From NCBI RefSeq assembly GCF_001623525.1, contig NZ_CP015225.1, positions 1,054,001 through 1,118,000 of the forward strand: DNA of 64,000 nucleotides, read 5' to 3'. This stretch comes from Pseudomonas fluorescens (GTDB lineage: Bacteria; Pseudomonadota; Gammaproteobacteria; Pseudomonadales; Pseudomonadaceae). The translations under genes and the position numbers were made by a program. Below, in pieces: positions 22,476-30,760 of this stretch. The first letter of the stretch is position 1, and the number at the start of each line of letters is the position of its first letter. The notes under the pieces were generated by a model. The model saw only the letters and a list, made by a program, of their open reading frames with translations, was not told where the DNA came from and made no database searches.

Positions 22476-24006
22476 GTTTCTTCGTAGCACCCATCAACTG
22501 ATCTGTTCCTTTGCCCGCTGCTCCATGCGCGGCTTTGCTTGCACCTCCTAACATCCCTTCAAGGCTGTTGCCTATTGAGTAGCCAGCCCAGCTCATGGTG
22601 ACCAAAAATAGTCCAGGCAGCACCAAGAACATCGCCCCCATCACATACTCGATCACCTGTGCCGTGACGGTTCCATCCATGAAGCCGGATGTGGGCAGCG
22701 ATAACAGCACTTGATTGGAAGCCGAAACCTGGTTGTACAAGGTGTCGAGCAAGCTGGAGTCGACCCAGCGAGCGAGTTCCCACCAGAAGCTCAGCATGTG
22801 TAAGGTGAACAGCGCGAACGTCACGGTCATGACAGTTTTCAACTGGTAGGTACTGACCAACAGAATTAACGGCAAGCTGATGATGACGCCCATGATCAGG
22901 AAGGCCTGCACCATTGGCAGGGCGGCGCGTAGCGCATTCATCGCAGGGAAGTTGCTGAAGGAGCCTAGGGCTAACCCGGTGTTGGTGGCGAGGTTATTGA
23001 GCCCCTGATTGATCGAGCCGCCACGAGCGCTGGAACCATAGTCCTGGTACACCTGTCCGGGCGACATGGACATCGATTGCTGGCGCGGACTGACCAGTTC
23101 GCGCAGGGTGGCATCCTCGATCTCGTTGCTCGAACGGCCAGTCAACCAACCTTTCAGCTGAGTCAGCAGCGAAGGATCGACCTGCTGGATCAAGCGCTCG
23201 CGCAAGCCGACCCCGCTGTCGCTCCACCACTGCTTGCAGGTGGGATAGCCCGCACCATTCTCTAGCCGCGGCAAGGAGACATCGCGGCTTTCGTCATACG
23301 GCCAACTGACTCGCGGTGTACGTGAGCGATCCGTATCGTAGTAGCCGGGCGTGTCGAGCAAATAGCTTGAGCCGATCCAGGACGCGTCGTGACTTTGTGC
23401 CTTGTCCAACTGCGGACGGTTGGTGAACAGCCGAGAGCGGGAGTAGCCATAACAGTCGCGGGTGAAGTCGGCGACTTCCTGCAGCAGTACCTGGCTGTCG
23501 ATGCGCGAACTGTCGATCTCCATGCGCATCTGCCGGATATCCGGCGCGCAAGGGATGGAGGCGGTGGCCGCCGCGGTCACACCTTTGCTCAAGGCATGCA
23601 CCAGAAACCACCAGATCGGTACGTTGGCGGAGCGTTCGCCGATAGTATTGAAGGTAGCCCCCCAGGCGGTTTCCGTTGGTTTGGCCACACTCACGCCGCA
23701 GTGCTGGCTCGCCGCATCATCGAACGTCATTGACGAGAGGCTCAACGGAAAGACGGGCGCGCAGCCAAACAACACGACGATGTAGGCCAGCCACAACCGG
23801 TTCTCGATCCGCGGTACCGAGAGCAGCCCCTTGTTGCCTTCATCCGCGCCTTGCTGACGGGCCGATAGCCATTCTTGCAAAATGATCGCGCCGAAGGGCG
23901 CGGCGAATAGCCCGGTGTCGGACAGGACACTCCAGAGGCCGTTGTTGATGATCCAGGCCAGCAGAGAGAGGTAAAACTCCAGGTAGCTGTTGGTGCTCAT
24001 GAGCAT
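22468..24006 (-). CDS. traG: ICE conjugation protein with TraG N-terminal domain
   Basis: A 512-residue membrane protein. It starts MLMSTNSYLEFYLSLLAWII with the TraG_N-like first membrane segments, has a large soluble middle part and a second cluster of membrane helices (residues 365-480). It ends in a Gly/Lys-rich tail (GGASKAAHGAAGKGTDQLMG). TraG_N proteins join mating-pair stabilisation and T4SS assembly. It overlaps the small gene 23997-24326 by 10 bases, and the order is that of the PFL_47xx ICE module: TraU-like, TraH-like, small protein, TraG. Confidence 0.88.
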   Translation of the reverse strand: MLMSTNSYLEFYLSLLAWIINNGLWSVLSDTGLFAAPFGAIILQEWLSARQQGADEGNKGLLSVPRIENRLWLAYIVVLFGCAPVFPLSLSSMTFDDAASQHCGVSVAKPTETAWGATFNTIGERSANVPIWWFLVHALSKGVTAAATASIPCAPDIRQMRMEIDSSRIDSQVLLQEVADFTRDCYGYSRSRLFTNRPQLDKAQSHDASWIGSSYLLDTPGYYDTDRSRTPRVSWPYDESRDVSLPRLENGAGYPTCKQWWSDSGVGLRERLIQQVDPSLLTQLKGWLTGRSSNEIEDATLRELVSPRQQSMSMSPGQVYQDYGSSARGGSINQGLNNLATNTGLALGSFSNFPAMNALRAALPMVQAFLIMGVIISLPLILLVSTYQLKTVMTVTFALFTLHMLSFWWELARWVDSSLLDTLYNQVSASNQVLLSLPTSGFMDGTVTAQVIEYVMGAMFLVLPGLFLVTMSWAGYSIGNSLEGMLGGASKAAHGAAGKGTDQLMGATKKLI

Positions 24007-24326
24007 GGTGGTGACCTCACAGTCGGGTGAGTTCGACGCAGGTAAAGAGCACGAGCCCTAATGCTCCGAATGCGCTTCACGCGCAGTCGATCCTGTGGTC
24101 GATGTCGGTAGCGCCGATGCAGATCCCACCAGAGCGTAAAGAGGGCGGCGTAGAGGAGGGCACGCCACAACCGCAGATAAGGTCGGGCGGATTCGAATGC
24201 CTGCTGCCAGGCCTCGAAACTACCCAGCGCGGTGCGGCCGATCCATGCGACTAGTACGGCGGTCAGGATCGTCACCGCGGCAATCCCCAGACCTGAAAGC
24301 AGAGTGAATAGCGGTGAGCGTTTCAT
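23997..24326 (-). CDS. small ICE membrane protein
   Basis: 109 residues, with two hydrophobic helices (LFTLLSGLGIAAVTILTAVL; LLYAALFTLWW) followed by a strongly basic tail (HRRYRHRPQDRLRVKRIRSI). No named family. It is fixed in position between the TraH-like gene (3 bp gap) and traG (10 bp overlap), so it is part of the transfer operon and may anchor the T4SS. Confidence 0.65.
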   Translation of the reverse strand: MKRSPLFTLLSGLGIAAVTILTAVLVAWIGRTALGSFEAWQQAFESARPYLRLWRALLYAALFTLWWDLHRRYRHRPQDRLRVKRIRSIRARALYLRRTHPTVRSPPCS

Positions 24327-24329
24327 GGC

Positions 24330-25712
24330 TCACTTGCGCCTAGCGTCAGCATCATTGAGTCGACCGGGCTCAGGGTCGCCTTGCTCGACGGTACGCGAAG
24401 CATCGGCACCACCCGCATGTCGATCGAGCACCAGGCTGGCGGTATTGGTGGCGAGCATCTGCCGGACCTGCAGCTCGGTTTGTAGCAGACGTATTTCGCG
24501 TTCCAGGGCGTCGATGTTTTTCGTCAAGGCGGTTTGGGCCGGCTCGGCGGAGGCGATGTTCGGTTCGTGACTGCCCGCCAGCAGGGTGCGCAATAGCAGT
24601 AGTGCCTTGTCCAGCACGCTGGACAAGGCCGTCTCACTGGCCAGGCGCCGTGCCAACAGATCCTGGTCGGGATCGTCGCGCAGGGCTTCAATCACACCAC
24701 GGGTCACCGGCAGCATTGGGCTCGAAGCTTTAGCCAGATTGTCAGAAGTAGGCGGCAGAGAGTCGGACAGCAACCCTTGCAGGGCCTTGAGGCGTTCGCT
24801 GTAGGCCTCCTGGATCAGCGGCGTCAATCCGCTGCCAGCGGTCGCACGCAGGGTTTCGCAGCTGTCGCAGGTTGCGACTTCGCTCTCGCCCAACACGCGA
24901 ACGGCCCAGTCGGATTCCTCCTGGGGCGAAGCCCAGGTCTGGCAAATCGCTCCACCCAAACAATCGCTGCTACTGATCGAGGCACTATCATCCACCGTAC
25001 GGTTATGCAGCAGGTTGTAGCCTGCGCGCACCACGTCGGCGGTCACTCGAATGGGTGTCTGCCCATTGCCTCCTGCCTTCGAACCGCCGACCCAGGACAC
25101 CCCATTGTTGCCGTTTTGGGACTCGGTATTTTTCACCGTGGCCACCGCATCACCGCCGGTTTGCTCCAGATTGCTTTGCATCTCCTGGTTCTTGGCCAGC
25201 GCACCCCAGCCGGCTTGACCGACCTTGTCCGCCATCTTTTCGGCCATGGCCTGGCAGGTCAGCTTAGAGCGGTCGAAGTCGATACGCCCCTGCATCACCC
25301 CGTTACTGAGCAACTCATAGAGACCGGGATTGGCGCGCTGGATGATCAACGCCGGGAGCGACATCACCGCCTGGGTTGCGTTCTGCACGATGCTGCCCAT
25401 GATCTGCTGGAAACCTTCGGTGGCGCCGTTCAGCTGGTTTTGCAGGGTGTTGGTGAGGCTCATATTTCCGCACATCATGTTCGCTCGCCAGGACCCGCCG
25501 ACACCGAGACCGCTGGGTCGGTAGAGCGAACTCGGTGAGCCCACTGCCGAGCCGCCACCGATGGTGTACATCACCCGGTCGTCGAGCACTTCGCCTTGAG
25601 TGCCCAGGCGGTAATCGCCTTCGGCGGCGTGGGCATGCGTGGCCATGGCGAGCAGTCCACAGAGCACCAGACTCACCACGCCCAAACAGGGGCGCGCGAG
25701 AAGCCGACTCAT
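24330..25712 (-). CDS. ICE protein, PFL_4711 family (TIGR03755, TraH-like)
   Basis: A 460-residue exported protein. A Sec signal peptide (LGVVSLVLCGLLAMATHAHA) is followed by the family's YTIGGGSAVGSPSSLYRPSG and MMCGNMSLTNTLQNQLNG blocks and a helical C-terminal half. It is a periplasmic T4SS component of ICEs, comparable to TraH. It overlaps the PFL_4710 gene by four bases, so the two are translationally coupled. Length is normal for the family. Confidence 0.85.
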   Translation of the reverse strand: MSRLLARPCLGVVSLVLCGLLAMATHAHAAEGDYRLGTQGEVLDDRVMYTIGGGSAVGSPSSLYRPSGLGVGGSWRANMMCGNMSLTNTLQNQLNGATEGFQQIMGSIVQNATQAVMSLPALIIQRANPGLYELLSNGVMQGRIDFDRSKLTCQAMAEKMADKVGQAGWGALAKNQEMQSNLEQTGGDAVATVKNTESQNGNNGVSWVGGSKAGGNGQTPIRVTADVVRAGYNLLHNRTVDDSASISSSDCLGGAICQTWASPQEESDWAVRVLGESEVATCDSCETLRATAGSGLTPLIQEAYSERLKALQGLLSDSLPPTSDNLAKASSPMLPVTRGVIEALRDDPDQDLLARRLASETALSSVLDKALLLLRTLLAGSHEPNIASAEPAQTALTKNIDALEREIRLLQTELQVRQMLATNTASLVLDRHAGGADASRTVEQGDPEPGRLNDADARRK

Positions 25713-26665
25713 GATGCACCGCCTTCGAAGTCGATGCTGAACAGAAAGGTCTGCCCCTCACGTTTGCAGCAGCTATAGGGCCGCCACAGCGACCAGGCGT
25801 AGCCGCCATCCGCACTCTGCACCGGATCGCTGGGGAAGACGGCGCAAGTCGGTTGAACCTGGGGGTAGAGCAATTGCCATTTGTGGGTCGAAGCGTCGTT
25901 TTCAATGATCGGGCCAGGCGGCCAGTAGCCGTCGCGTTTGGCGGGCGTGAGCGGTACGTACACATGCGGCTGCCCGTTACGGGTAATGATATCGCCAGCC
26001 CGTTGCGCCATCACCGCGGCCGCCTTGAAGTCGTCAGGCTGTACCAGAAAGCCTTGGCGGGGATAGACGTTGCCCCACATGCTTCCCGAGGCCTCACGAC
26101 CGACTTCACGGATCCCCGGCATGAGTGACTCAGGATAAAGACTTTCCGGGATGCCATGACGCCAGGCTAGTGAGTCCAGGGTACTCAGGTAGTAGGGCAT
26201 GAACGCCGTTGCACCGCTGGCGCAGGCGTAGCCGGACTGCGAAGCCAGTTGCGTGGCGGCCCAGCCACCGGGATGACCGATGCCATCGACGTTCTTGAAG
26301 CGAGGCAGGTTATCGCGGTGGGTGTTCGGCGTGATCAGATTACCGCCACCTTCCGCACCAATGATGGCAGCAGAGAGGGTGGTCATCTCGGTCCAGGGGT
26401 TATTGCCCGTGGTGGCGTAGCTCGAGACCACCAGTTCAGGAATGAAATGACGAACCTTGGTCGAGGTTCTGACTGTGCAACCGAAGGGCGTGCAGAGGAG
26501 CCAGAAACAAATGCCGACGATCCGATATTCGAGACAGCCTGGAGAAAGCACGGAGGACGTGATGCTGCCGCTGTCTAGCGCCACGCTTGGGCCGCACGTC
26601 AGCAGGATGCTCAGCGCCAAGGGCCGTAGCTTTGTGGGCGGGATTGACGAGCAGGCAACAGGCAT
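25709..26665 (-). CDS. ICE protein, PFL_4710 family (TIGR03756, TraU-like)
   Basis: A 318-residue exported, Cys-containing protein: a signal-like N-terminus ending near PSVALDSGS, then CLEYRIVGICFWLLCTPFGC, and later ALDSLAWRHGIPE-like and YSCCKREG blocks. This is the TraU-type periplasmic component of ICE conjugation. In intact elements a PFL_4709-type (TIGR03757) gene lies directly upstream; here it is missing and an XRE regulator takes the place. This gene therefore marks the point where the transfer operon is cut. The start at 26665 has only a weak GGAT site. Confidence 0.85.
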   Translation of the reverse strand: MPVACSSIPPTKLRPLALSILLTCGPSVALDSGSITSSVLSPGCLEYRIVGICFWLLCTPFGCTVRTSTKVRHFIPELVVSSYATTGNNPWTEMTTLSAAIIGAEGGGNLITPNTHRDNLPRFKNVDGIGHPGGWAATQLASQSGYACASGATAFMPYYLSTLDSLAWRHGIPESLYPESLMPGIREVGREASGSMWGNVYPRQGFLVQPDDFKAAAVMAQRAGDIITRNGQPHVYVPLTPAKRDGYWPPGPIIENDASTHKWQLLYPQVQPTCAVFPSDPVQSADGGYAWSLWRPYSCCKREGQTFLFSIDFEGGAS

Positions 26666-26770
26666 GATCCAGGCTCTCGGTGTATGGCCTGGGCAGGTTC
26701 GGTTAGCGACTGAAGACTGTCAGTGGAAATTATGAAGGCGGATCTATCGGGTTTGTGAGACGTGAGACTA

Positions 26771-27025
26771 TTATTTGACGTGAAGGGCGCTGCGCAGGAT
26801 ATCGGGTTCCACAAGTAACTGATCTGCGGTAATTTCGAAAATGTTGGCGAGCTTGCACAGGACCAACAGCGACGGGTTGCCCGTGCATCGTTCGATTTGA
26901 CTGACGTAGGTGCGATCCACCTCGGCCATGAGCGCGAGCTGCTCTTGGGTAAGGTTTTTCACGCGTCGCATCAAGCGGATGTTTTCCGCCAGTTGCAGAC
27001 GAAGCTGTTCGTAGTCTTGAGTCAT
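26771..27025 (-). CDS. XRE-family transcriptional regulator
   Basis: 84 residues, nearly all a helix-turn-helix of the Cro/C1 (XRE) type: LAENIRLMRRVKNLTQEQLA, then MAEVDRTYVSQIERCTGNPS and LCKLANIFEITADQLL. No effector domain. Such short XRE proteins are ICE/plasmid regulators. It lies between the cut transfer operon and a divergent small gene, 169 bp apart, which may be its target. Confidence 0.88.
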   Translation of the reverse strand: MTQDYEQLRLQLAENIRLMRRVKNLTQEQLALMAEVDRTYVSQIERCTGNPSLLVLCKLANIFEITADQLLVEPDILRSALHVK

Positions 27026-27194
27026 GCGCGCAAATTGCGCTTTGAGGGACTCTCAATCCACGGGATATAGTCTACATTGGTGTTGATCTAGGCCTTTTGA
27101 TGCTCATGCTTGTTATCGAGCATTCATTTGGTGTCGTTAAACTTTTCGAAGCTGGGCCCTGCGTCTAACAAAAAATCAGAAATCTAGGGTGTGT

Positions 27195-27467
27195 ATGGAC
27201 GAAAACTACATTTCAATTCCGGCGGCGGATGGTAGCCCAAGTCTTCTGACGCCTTGGGGCAACGAATTTGCCCCGATGATCGAACGTGGCGTGCAATGCG
27301 CTCAGGCTTGGCTTGATACGCCCGGCGAGATTCCCCTGTGGTGGGAGCTGGCGCAAGCGCGCAAGACCTTTCCTGTCGGTGACTGCCAAGATGCCTTCGA
27401 AGCCGGATTCTTGTTGAGGATTCAGCAGCGGCTAAGCAGTGTTTCACCCAGCCCAAATCAAAGCTGA
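27195..27467 (+). CDS. small ICE cargo protein, possibly QslA-like
   Basis: 90 residues: MDENYISIPAADGSPSLLTP, then a Cys-containing helix (ERGVQCAQAWLDTPGE) and the end AFEAGFLLRIQQRLSS. Databases hold Pseudomonas ICE proteins of this shape as 'QslA-domain' proteins, after the LasR anti-activator QslA; I recall this only loosely. The ATG at 27195 is used; a GTG six bases upstream is the alternative. It is divergent from the XRE gene. Confidence 0.45.
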   Translation: MDENYISIPAADGSPSLLTPWGNEFAPMIERGVQCAQAWLDTPGEIPLWWELAQARKTFPVGDCQDAFEAGFLLRIQQRLSSVSPSPNQS

Positions 27468-28095
27468 GAAAAACGACGTTTAAGAGGCGTTCATACTCAT
27501 GCTTGAACGGCTCCCGGAGTTCAGCAAGCGTTTCGGCTGCTGAAGCCCCAATACCAGCGCTCTCGCAGAGTAGGTATTGGGCAATCCCACCAGCTTCTAG
27601 TTAACCGCGTCTTTCAGCGACTTACCGGCTTTGAACCTAGGCGTCTTCGCGGCTGCGATCTTGATGATGGCCCCAGTCATGAATTTTCAGTACGGTTGAA
27701 GAGAAGGTTACGATAAATCAGTAGGTTAGCGAAAGTTATTCCATTCCTTTCAGGGTTTTTTCACTTTAAATGAAATTGGCGAAGGTTTTGATCTTTTTAT
27801 TTGAGTATCTATGCGCCGTGCCTGTCCACCCAATTACGCTGAGACGAGTTGCTCCTCTCGCCAAGCCGCTCCCAGTGAGTCACCATTTCAAAGCCGATTG
27901 GTTAATTCGACGATAATTAGGTGGTCATTAGCAACGTATTTAGGTGGTTAAGTAGGGGTAATGTCGCAATATCAACTAGAAGCAGGGGGGCGCCATAAGC
28001 TCAATGTCGTTCAGCGACAACGACTTGAAACGCAAAGCGAAAGGTAGGAAAAGTTGGGATCAAGAAGTCGCCGAGGATAGATACAGTTCTGAAAA
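27468..28095. other. 628 bp with only an HU gene fragment
   Basis: Apart from the HU relic at 27597-27680 no gene is seen. The right half (27700-28095) is A+T-rich, with TTAGGTGGTCATTA and TTTAGGTGGTTAAG as a loose repeat (27918-27955). It marks the change from ICE to the detoxification region. Confidence 0.4.
27597..27680 (-). pseudogene. HU-family DNA-binding protein, 3' fragment
   Basis: On the minus strand: MTGAIIKIAAAKTPRFKAGK then SLKDAVN and a TAG at 27597-27599. This is the C-terminal signature of HU/IHF proteins (usually TGAEIKIAAAKVPKFKAGK-ALKDAVN). The rest of the gene is absent, so this is the remnant of a hupB-like gene. Confidence 0.8.
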
Positions 28096-28713
28096 TTAAC
28101 CTGCTCTGGCAGTTAATAGTATTTCGGCTATTTGCTTGTTTAGTTGCGCGATTTTTACGTTGCCAGAGGCGTGCGCAACAACCGTTGTTCCGGTAATAAG
28201 GCTTAGAAACTGTGGGAGAATGATGTCTGCCTTTTCAGGTTCTACGAACAGGGATAAGCGCGCCATAATGAAGTTAGCCCATTCATCGAAATGCACGCTG
28301 ACTTTGGCGCGTAAAATTTTCGATGCGTCGTCATTAAAGTCATTCAGGCCTCGGGCAAATGCGCAGCCTCTGAAATCTTGTTCTGAAAACCAGTACTCGA
28401 GGAAATCAAAAATCGCCAACAGTTCAGCTTTTGGATCACCGCCAACTCGCGCAGCGTATTTGTTAAGGTTTGTAAATCGAAGCCAATGCCAAAAATCCAA
28501 ATAGGCGGCAATAAGATCCACCTTGGAAGGGAAGTAGTTATAGAAGGTTCTCTTCGATACACCACTCTCAGCAATAATTCGATCAATTCCGACAGTGTGC
28601 ACGCCGCGTTCATTAAAGAGGACGATTGCCGTCTTTAATATACGATCCCGTGGCTTGAGAGATGCAATGTCCTCGAAGCGAAGGTCTTTGAAACTTGAAG
28701 CAAAATTCGTCAT
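28096..28713 (-). CDS. TetR-family repressor of the carbonic anhydrase-like gene
   Basis: 205 residues from the ATG at 28711-28713 (GGAGG site nine bases upstream). The N-terminal helix-turn-helix is clear: ILKTAIVLFNERGVHTVGID then RIIAESGVSKRTFYNYFPSK. The helical C-terminal ligand domain follows. It is divergent from the 28851 gene over 137 bp, in which a large inverted repeat lies (28744-28793). That arrangement is the normal one for a TetR repressor controlling itself and its neighbour. The inducer is unknown. Confidence 0.88.
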   Translation of the reverse strand: MTNFASSFKDLRFEDIASLKPRDRILKTAIVLFNERGVHTVGIDRIIAESGVSKRTFYNYFPSKVDLIAAYLDFWHWLRFTNLNKYAARVGGDPKAELLAIFDFLEYWFSEQDFRGCAFARGLNDFNDDASKILRAKVSVHFDEWANFIMARLSLFVEPEKADIILPQFLSLITGTTVVAHASGNVKIAQLNKQIAEILLTARAG

Positions 28714-28743
28714 GGAAATCCTCCAGCCTGCACCGTAGCAGGG

Positions 28744-28793
28744 GTACACAGATCTGTCTACTTTTTCTTGAAAGAGTAGACAGATCTGTGTAC
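28744..28793. promoter_or_regulatory. double TetR operator, inverted repeat
   Basis: GTACACAGATCTGTCTACT (28744-28762) and its exact reverse complement (28775-28793) are 12 bp apart. Each arm is itself built round the palindrome ACAGATCTGT and resembles a TetR operator of the form AGACAGATCTGTCT. So two repressor dimers may bind symmetrically between the divergent TetR and carbonic anhydrase-like genes. Confidence 0.8.
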
Positions 28794-28850
28794 TTTTAGC
28801 TGGCTGGCTCGGCCCAGTCACAAAATATTCAAGAGCGCTGGAGACACAAA

Positions 28851-29444
28851 ATGCCCAACTTCAATGATTTCTCTTTCAAAGCACAGCCTTGGTACAACGA
28901 AGCGGAGTTCCGCCCGCTCTTCGCCAAGGCGGTGAGTCTCAACACCATCGTCATCCACTGTTTCGATCCACGTGCTTCGGAAATACCGGCCGTTGTTGCC
29001 AAGCATTTTGGTGAGGTCTACCCAGGCGAGAACGTTCTCGACGAAGCTGGAAACCGGGTAGGACATACGACGACCTTGTTCCCAGTGTCTGTCGCTGGTG
29101 GTCGGGCCGTCGCAGGTGTGCAGTCGATCGCCACGATGGTCCATATCTTCGGCATCGAAAGGGTAGTGGTTGTGCACCACTCATTCTGCGGTGCTACGTC
29201 TTTCACCAACGAAGGCATCATTGACGCGTTCAAACATGAGCACGGCAGCGATATTTCCTCCGCGTTTGACCATGACAGCATTTGCATTTCGGATTTCGAG
29301 ACTTCGCTCAAATACGATGTCGGAGTTGTTCGAGCAAACCCAGGGGTGCCAGCGCACGTGAAGATCTACGGCTTCTTCTACAATATCGATACGCTGGAAC
29401 TGACTGAGGTAGTGAGCGACATTCCTGACCAGGCCAAGGCCTGA
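28851..29444 (+). CDS. beta-carbonic-anhydrase-like protein
   Basis: 197 residues. The zinc site of beta-carbonic anhydrases is present: Cys37-Phe-Asp39-Pro-Arg41 (HCFDPRASEIP) and His110-Ser-Phe-Cys113 (VVVHHSFCG). The middle (GGRAVAGVQSIATMVHIFGI) also fits. The spacing is shorter and the C-terminus different from housekeeping CynT/Can enzymes, so this is a separate subfamily. CO2 hydration is likely, but a modified substrate such as cyanate-derived bicarbonate handling is possible. It is controlled by the divergent TetR and ends with a strong terminator. Confidence 0.78.
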   Translation: MPNFNDFSFKAQPWYNEAEFRPLFAKAVSLNTIVIHCFDPRASEIPAVVAKHFGEVYPGENVLDEAGNRVGHTTTLFPVSVAGGRAVAGVQSIATMVHIFGIERVVVVHHSFCGATSFTNEGIIDAFKHEHGSDISSAFDHDSICISDFETSLKYDVGVVRANPGVPAHVKIYGFFYNIDTLELTEVVSDIPDQAKA

Positions 29445-29452
29445 TTTCAGAG

Positions 29453-29484
29453 CGGCGACTGACAGTGTTGGTCGCCGTATTTTA
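29453..29484 (+). terminator. terminator of the carbonic anhydrase-like gene
   Basis: CGGCGAC, an 11-base loop, GTCGCCG, then TATTTT; it starts 9 bp after the stop. Confidence 0.8.
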
Positions 29485-29898
29485 CGTGCAATTGGATGTG
29501 GGCTTCAGCCCCCAAGTGGCTGCACGTCTCTCGTTGAATAGACCCCTTGACCGCCGAATAATGGCGGTGTGGACGTTGCTGACTCTCGCTCGGAGTGGAC
29601 GGCAGCATTTAAACTATTTACTTAATTGGTAAGCCGTCTCCGGCGATCGATGCCCCCCCGCGATTGAGCTCCTGATATCTTGTCCGTGCTAAACCACGCA
29701 CGTGAAGGTCTGGTAGGTGACTCGCTATAGTATTCTCCGTTAGCCTACTGCTGACGATCTCGCCGCGCTCTGCTTTATCGCATGCTCGACAAGTATCCAC
29801 AGAGCTTTCCCTTGTAAGCGTCCAACTCGTTTGTATTTTGAACACTGATTCAGATCACCACAACGTCAGTTGGCTTATAAGATGTTTCGGAAGGGCAA
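29485..29898. other. 414 bp without a recognised gene
   Basis: Between two convergent genes. A minus-strand frame of 75 codons (29618-29845) exists but its protein has no recognisable family or ribosome site. It may be a relic of an unknown gene. Confidence 0.3.
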
Positions 29899-29901
29899 AA
29901 G

Positions 29902-29940
29902 CCAGGCTGGGAACTACTAACTAAGTAAGTCGCAGCCTGG
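29902..29940 (-). terminator. terminator of the HD-domain gene
   Basis: CCAGGCTG and CAGCCTGG form an 8-bp stem, followed on the minus strand by CTTTTG; it lies 17 bp after the stop of the HD gene. Confidence 0.6.
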
Positions 29941-29956
29941 ACATTCTGTAAGCAGA

Positions 29957-30760
29957 TTAAACGAAAGGAGGTAAATCAAGTGCGTGCGGAACTGTTTCCA
30001 CCAGCCCACTTGTCACGGCCTTAAATGAAGCTTCAAATCGCGTGCCGACGAGGTGTTCAAATGCTGTCGCGCTGAATACGCTGTAGAGTTCGTCTCGGGA
30101 GTACTTGGCAAGCACATCTTTTACTGATTGTTGAGACATTCGTGACACACCTGTGCCGAAGACATCACAGATAGCGCCGCGCGTAACCAAGAATGCCTCT
30201 GCACCATGTTCCTCAGCCGGAACGTGATAATTAAGGTGCACGGCAATGGCGTGTGCCACCGTATCGGCATGCGCGCGCGCGAAGCCCTGTCCTAACAGGA
30301 AGTCTCGTGCGTGCACGCCACCGTTGACGGCGAAGCAACAGTCACACGGGCGCGGGTCAGCTGTGGGTGTTAGGCCAAGGTCGTGAAGCATGGCCGAGGC
30401 GAAACCTAGTTCACGGTCAAATTCGATACCATCGTGCAACGCGATCATTGACCCGAAGTAGTAGGTGCGCCAGCAGTGTCGCATCAAAGTCGGCTTATAC
30501 AAGTCTTGAACATAGGCTAGAGACTCTCTAACCATTTTGGTATCAGGCGGTAAAAGGTCATCGATGGAAATGTACTTTGGATTCAGAAGGCCAAGTCGGT
30601 GGCGTTCTGCATCCAGCTTCTCTTGGCTAAATATGTACTTCAAATTTTCGATGAGCTGGACTTGTTCGCTCTCACGGAGAATGCCTTTGGTGGATTCTCC
30701 CCATTCCACGGATCCGACTGAAACATCGAGTGCGCTTGATGAGCTAGACACAATCTTCAT
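29957..30760 (-). CDS. HD-domain hydrolase, cyanamide hydratase-like
   Basis: 267 residues. The HD metal site is read from His95 (LMRHCWRTYYFGSMIA), His126-Asp127 (SAMLHDLGLT) and later His residues in AHAIAVHLNYHV. The string 'R-H-x-x-R-x-Y' with 'A-x-LHD-G' is close to the group often named cyanamide hydratases (urea-forming). It is divergent from the NmrA operon at 31305. A paralogue of the same family lies at 52420-53061. The true substrate cannot be read from sequence; cyanamide, isocyanide and nucleotide substrates all remain open. Confidence 0.7.
   Translation of the reverse strand: MKIVSSSSSALDVSVGSVEWGESTKGILRESEQVQLIENLKYIFSQEKLDAERHRLGLLNPKYISIDDLLPPDTKMVRESLAYVQDLYKPTLMRHCWRTYYFGSMIALHDGIEFDRELGFASAMLHDLGLTPTADPRPCDCCFAVNGGVHARDFLLGQGFARAHADTVAHAIAVHLNYHVPAEEHGAEAFLVTRGAICDVFGTGVSRMSQQSVKDVLAKYSRDELYSVFSATAFEHLVGTRFEASFKAVTSGLVETVPHALDLPPFV

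Noticed and set aside
17635..28095. tRNA gene as ICE attachment site
   Set aside because: No cloverleaf or GTTCGAATCC-type T-arm was recognised near either side of the ICE remnant.
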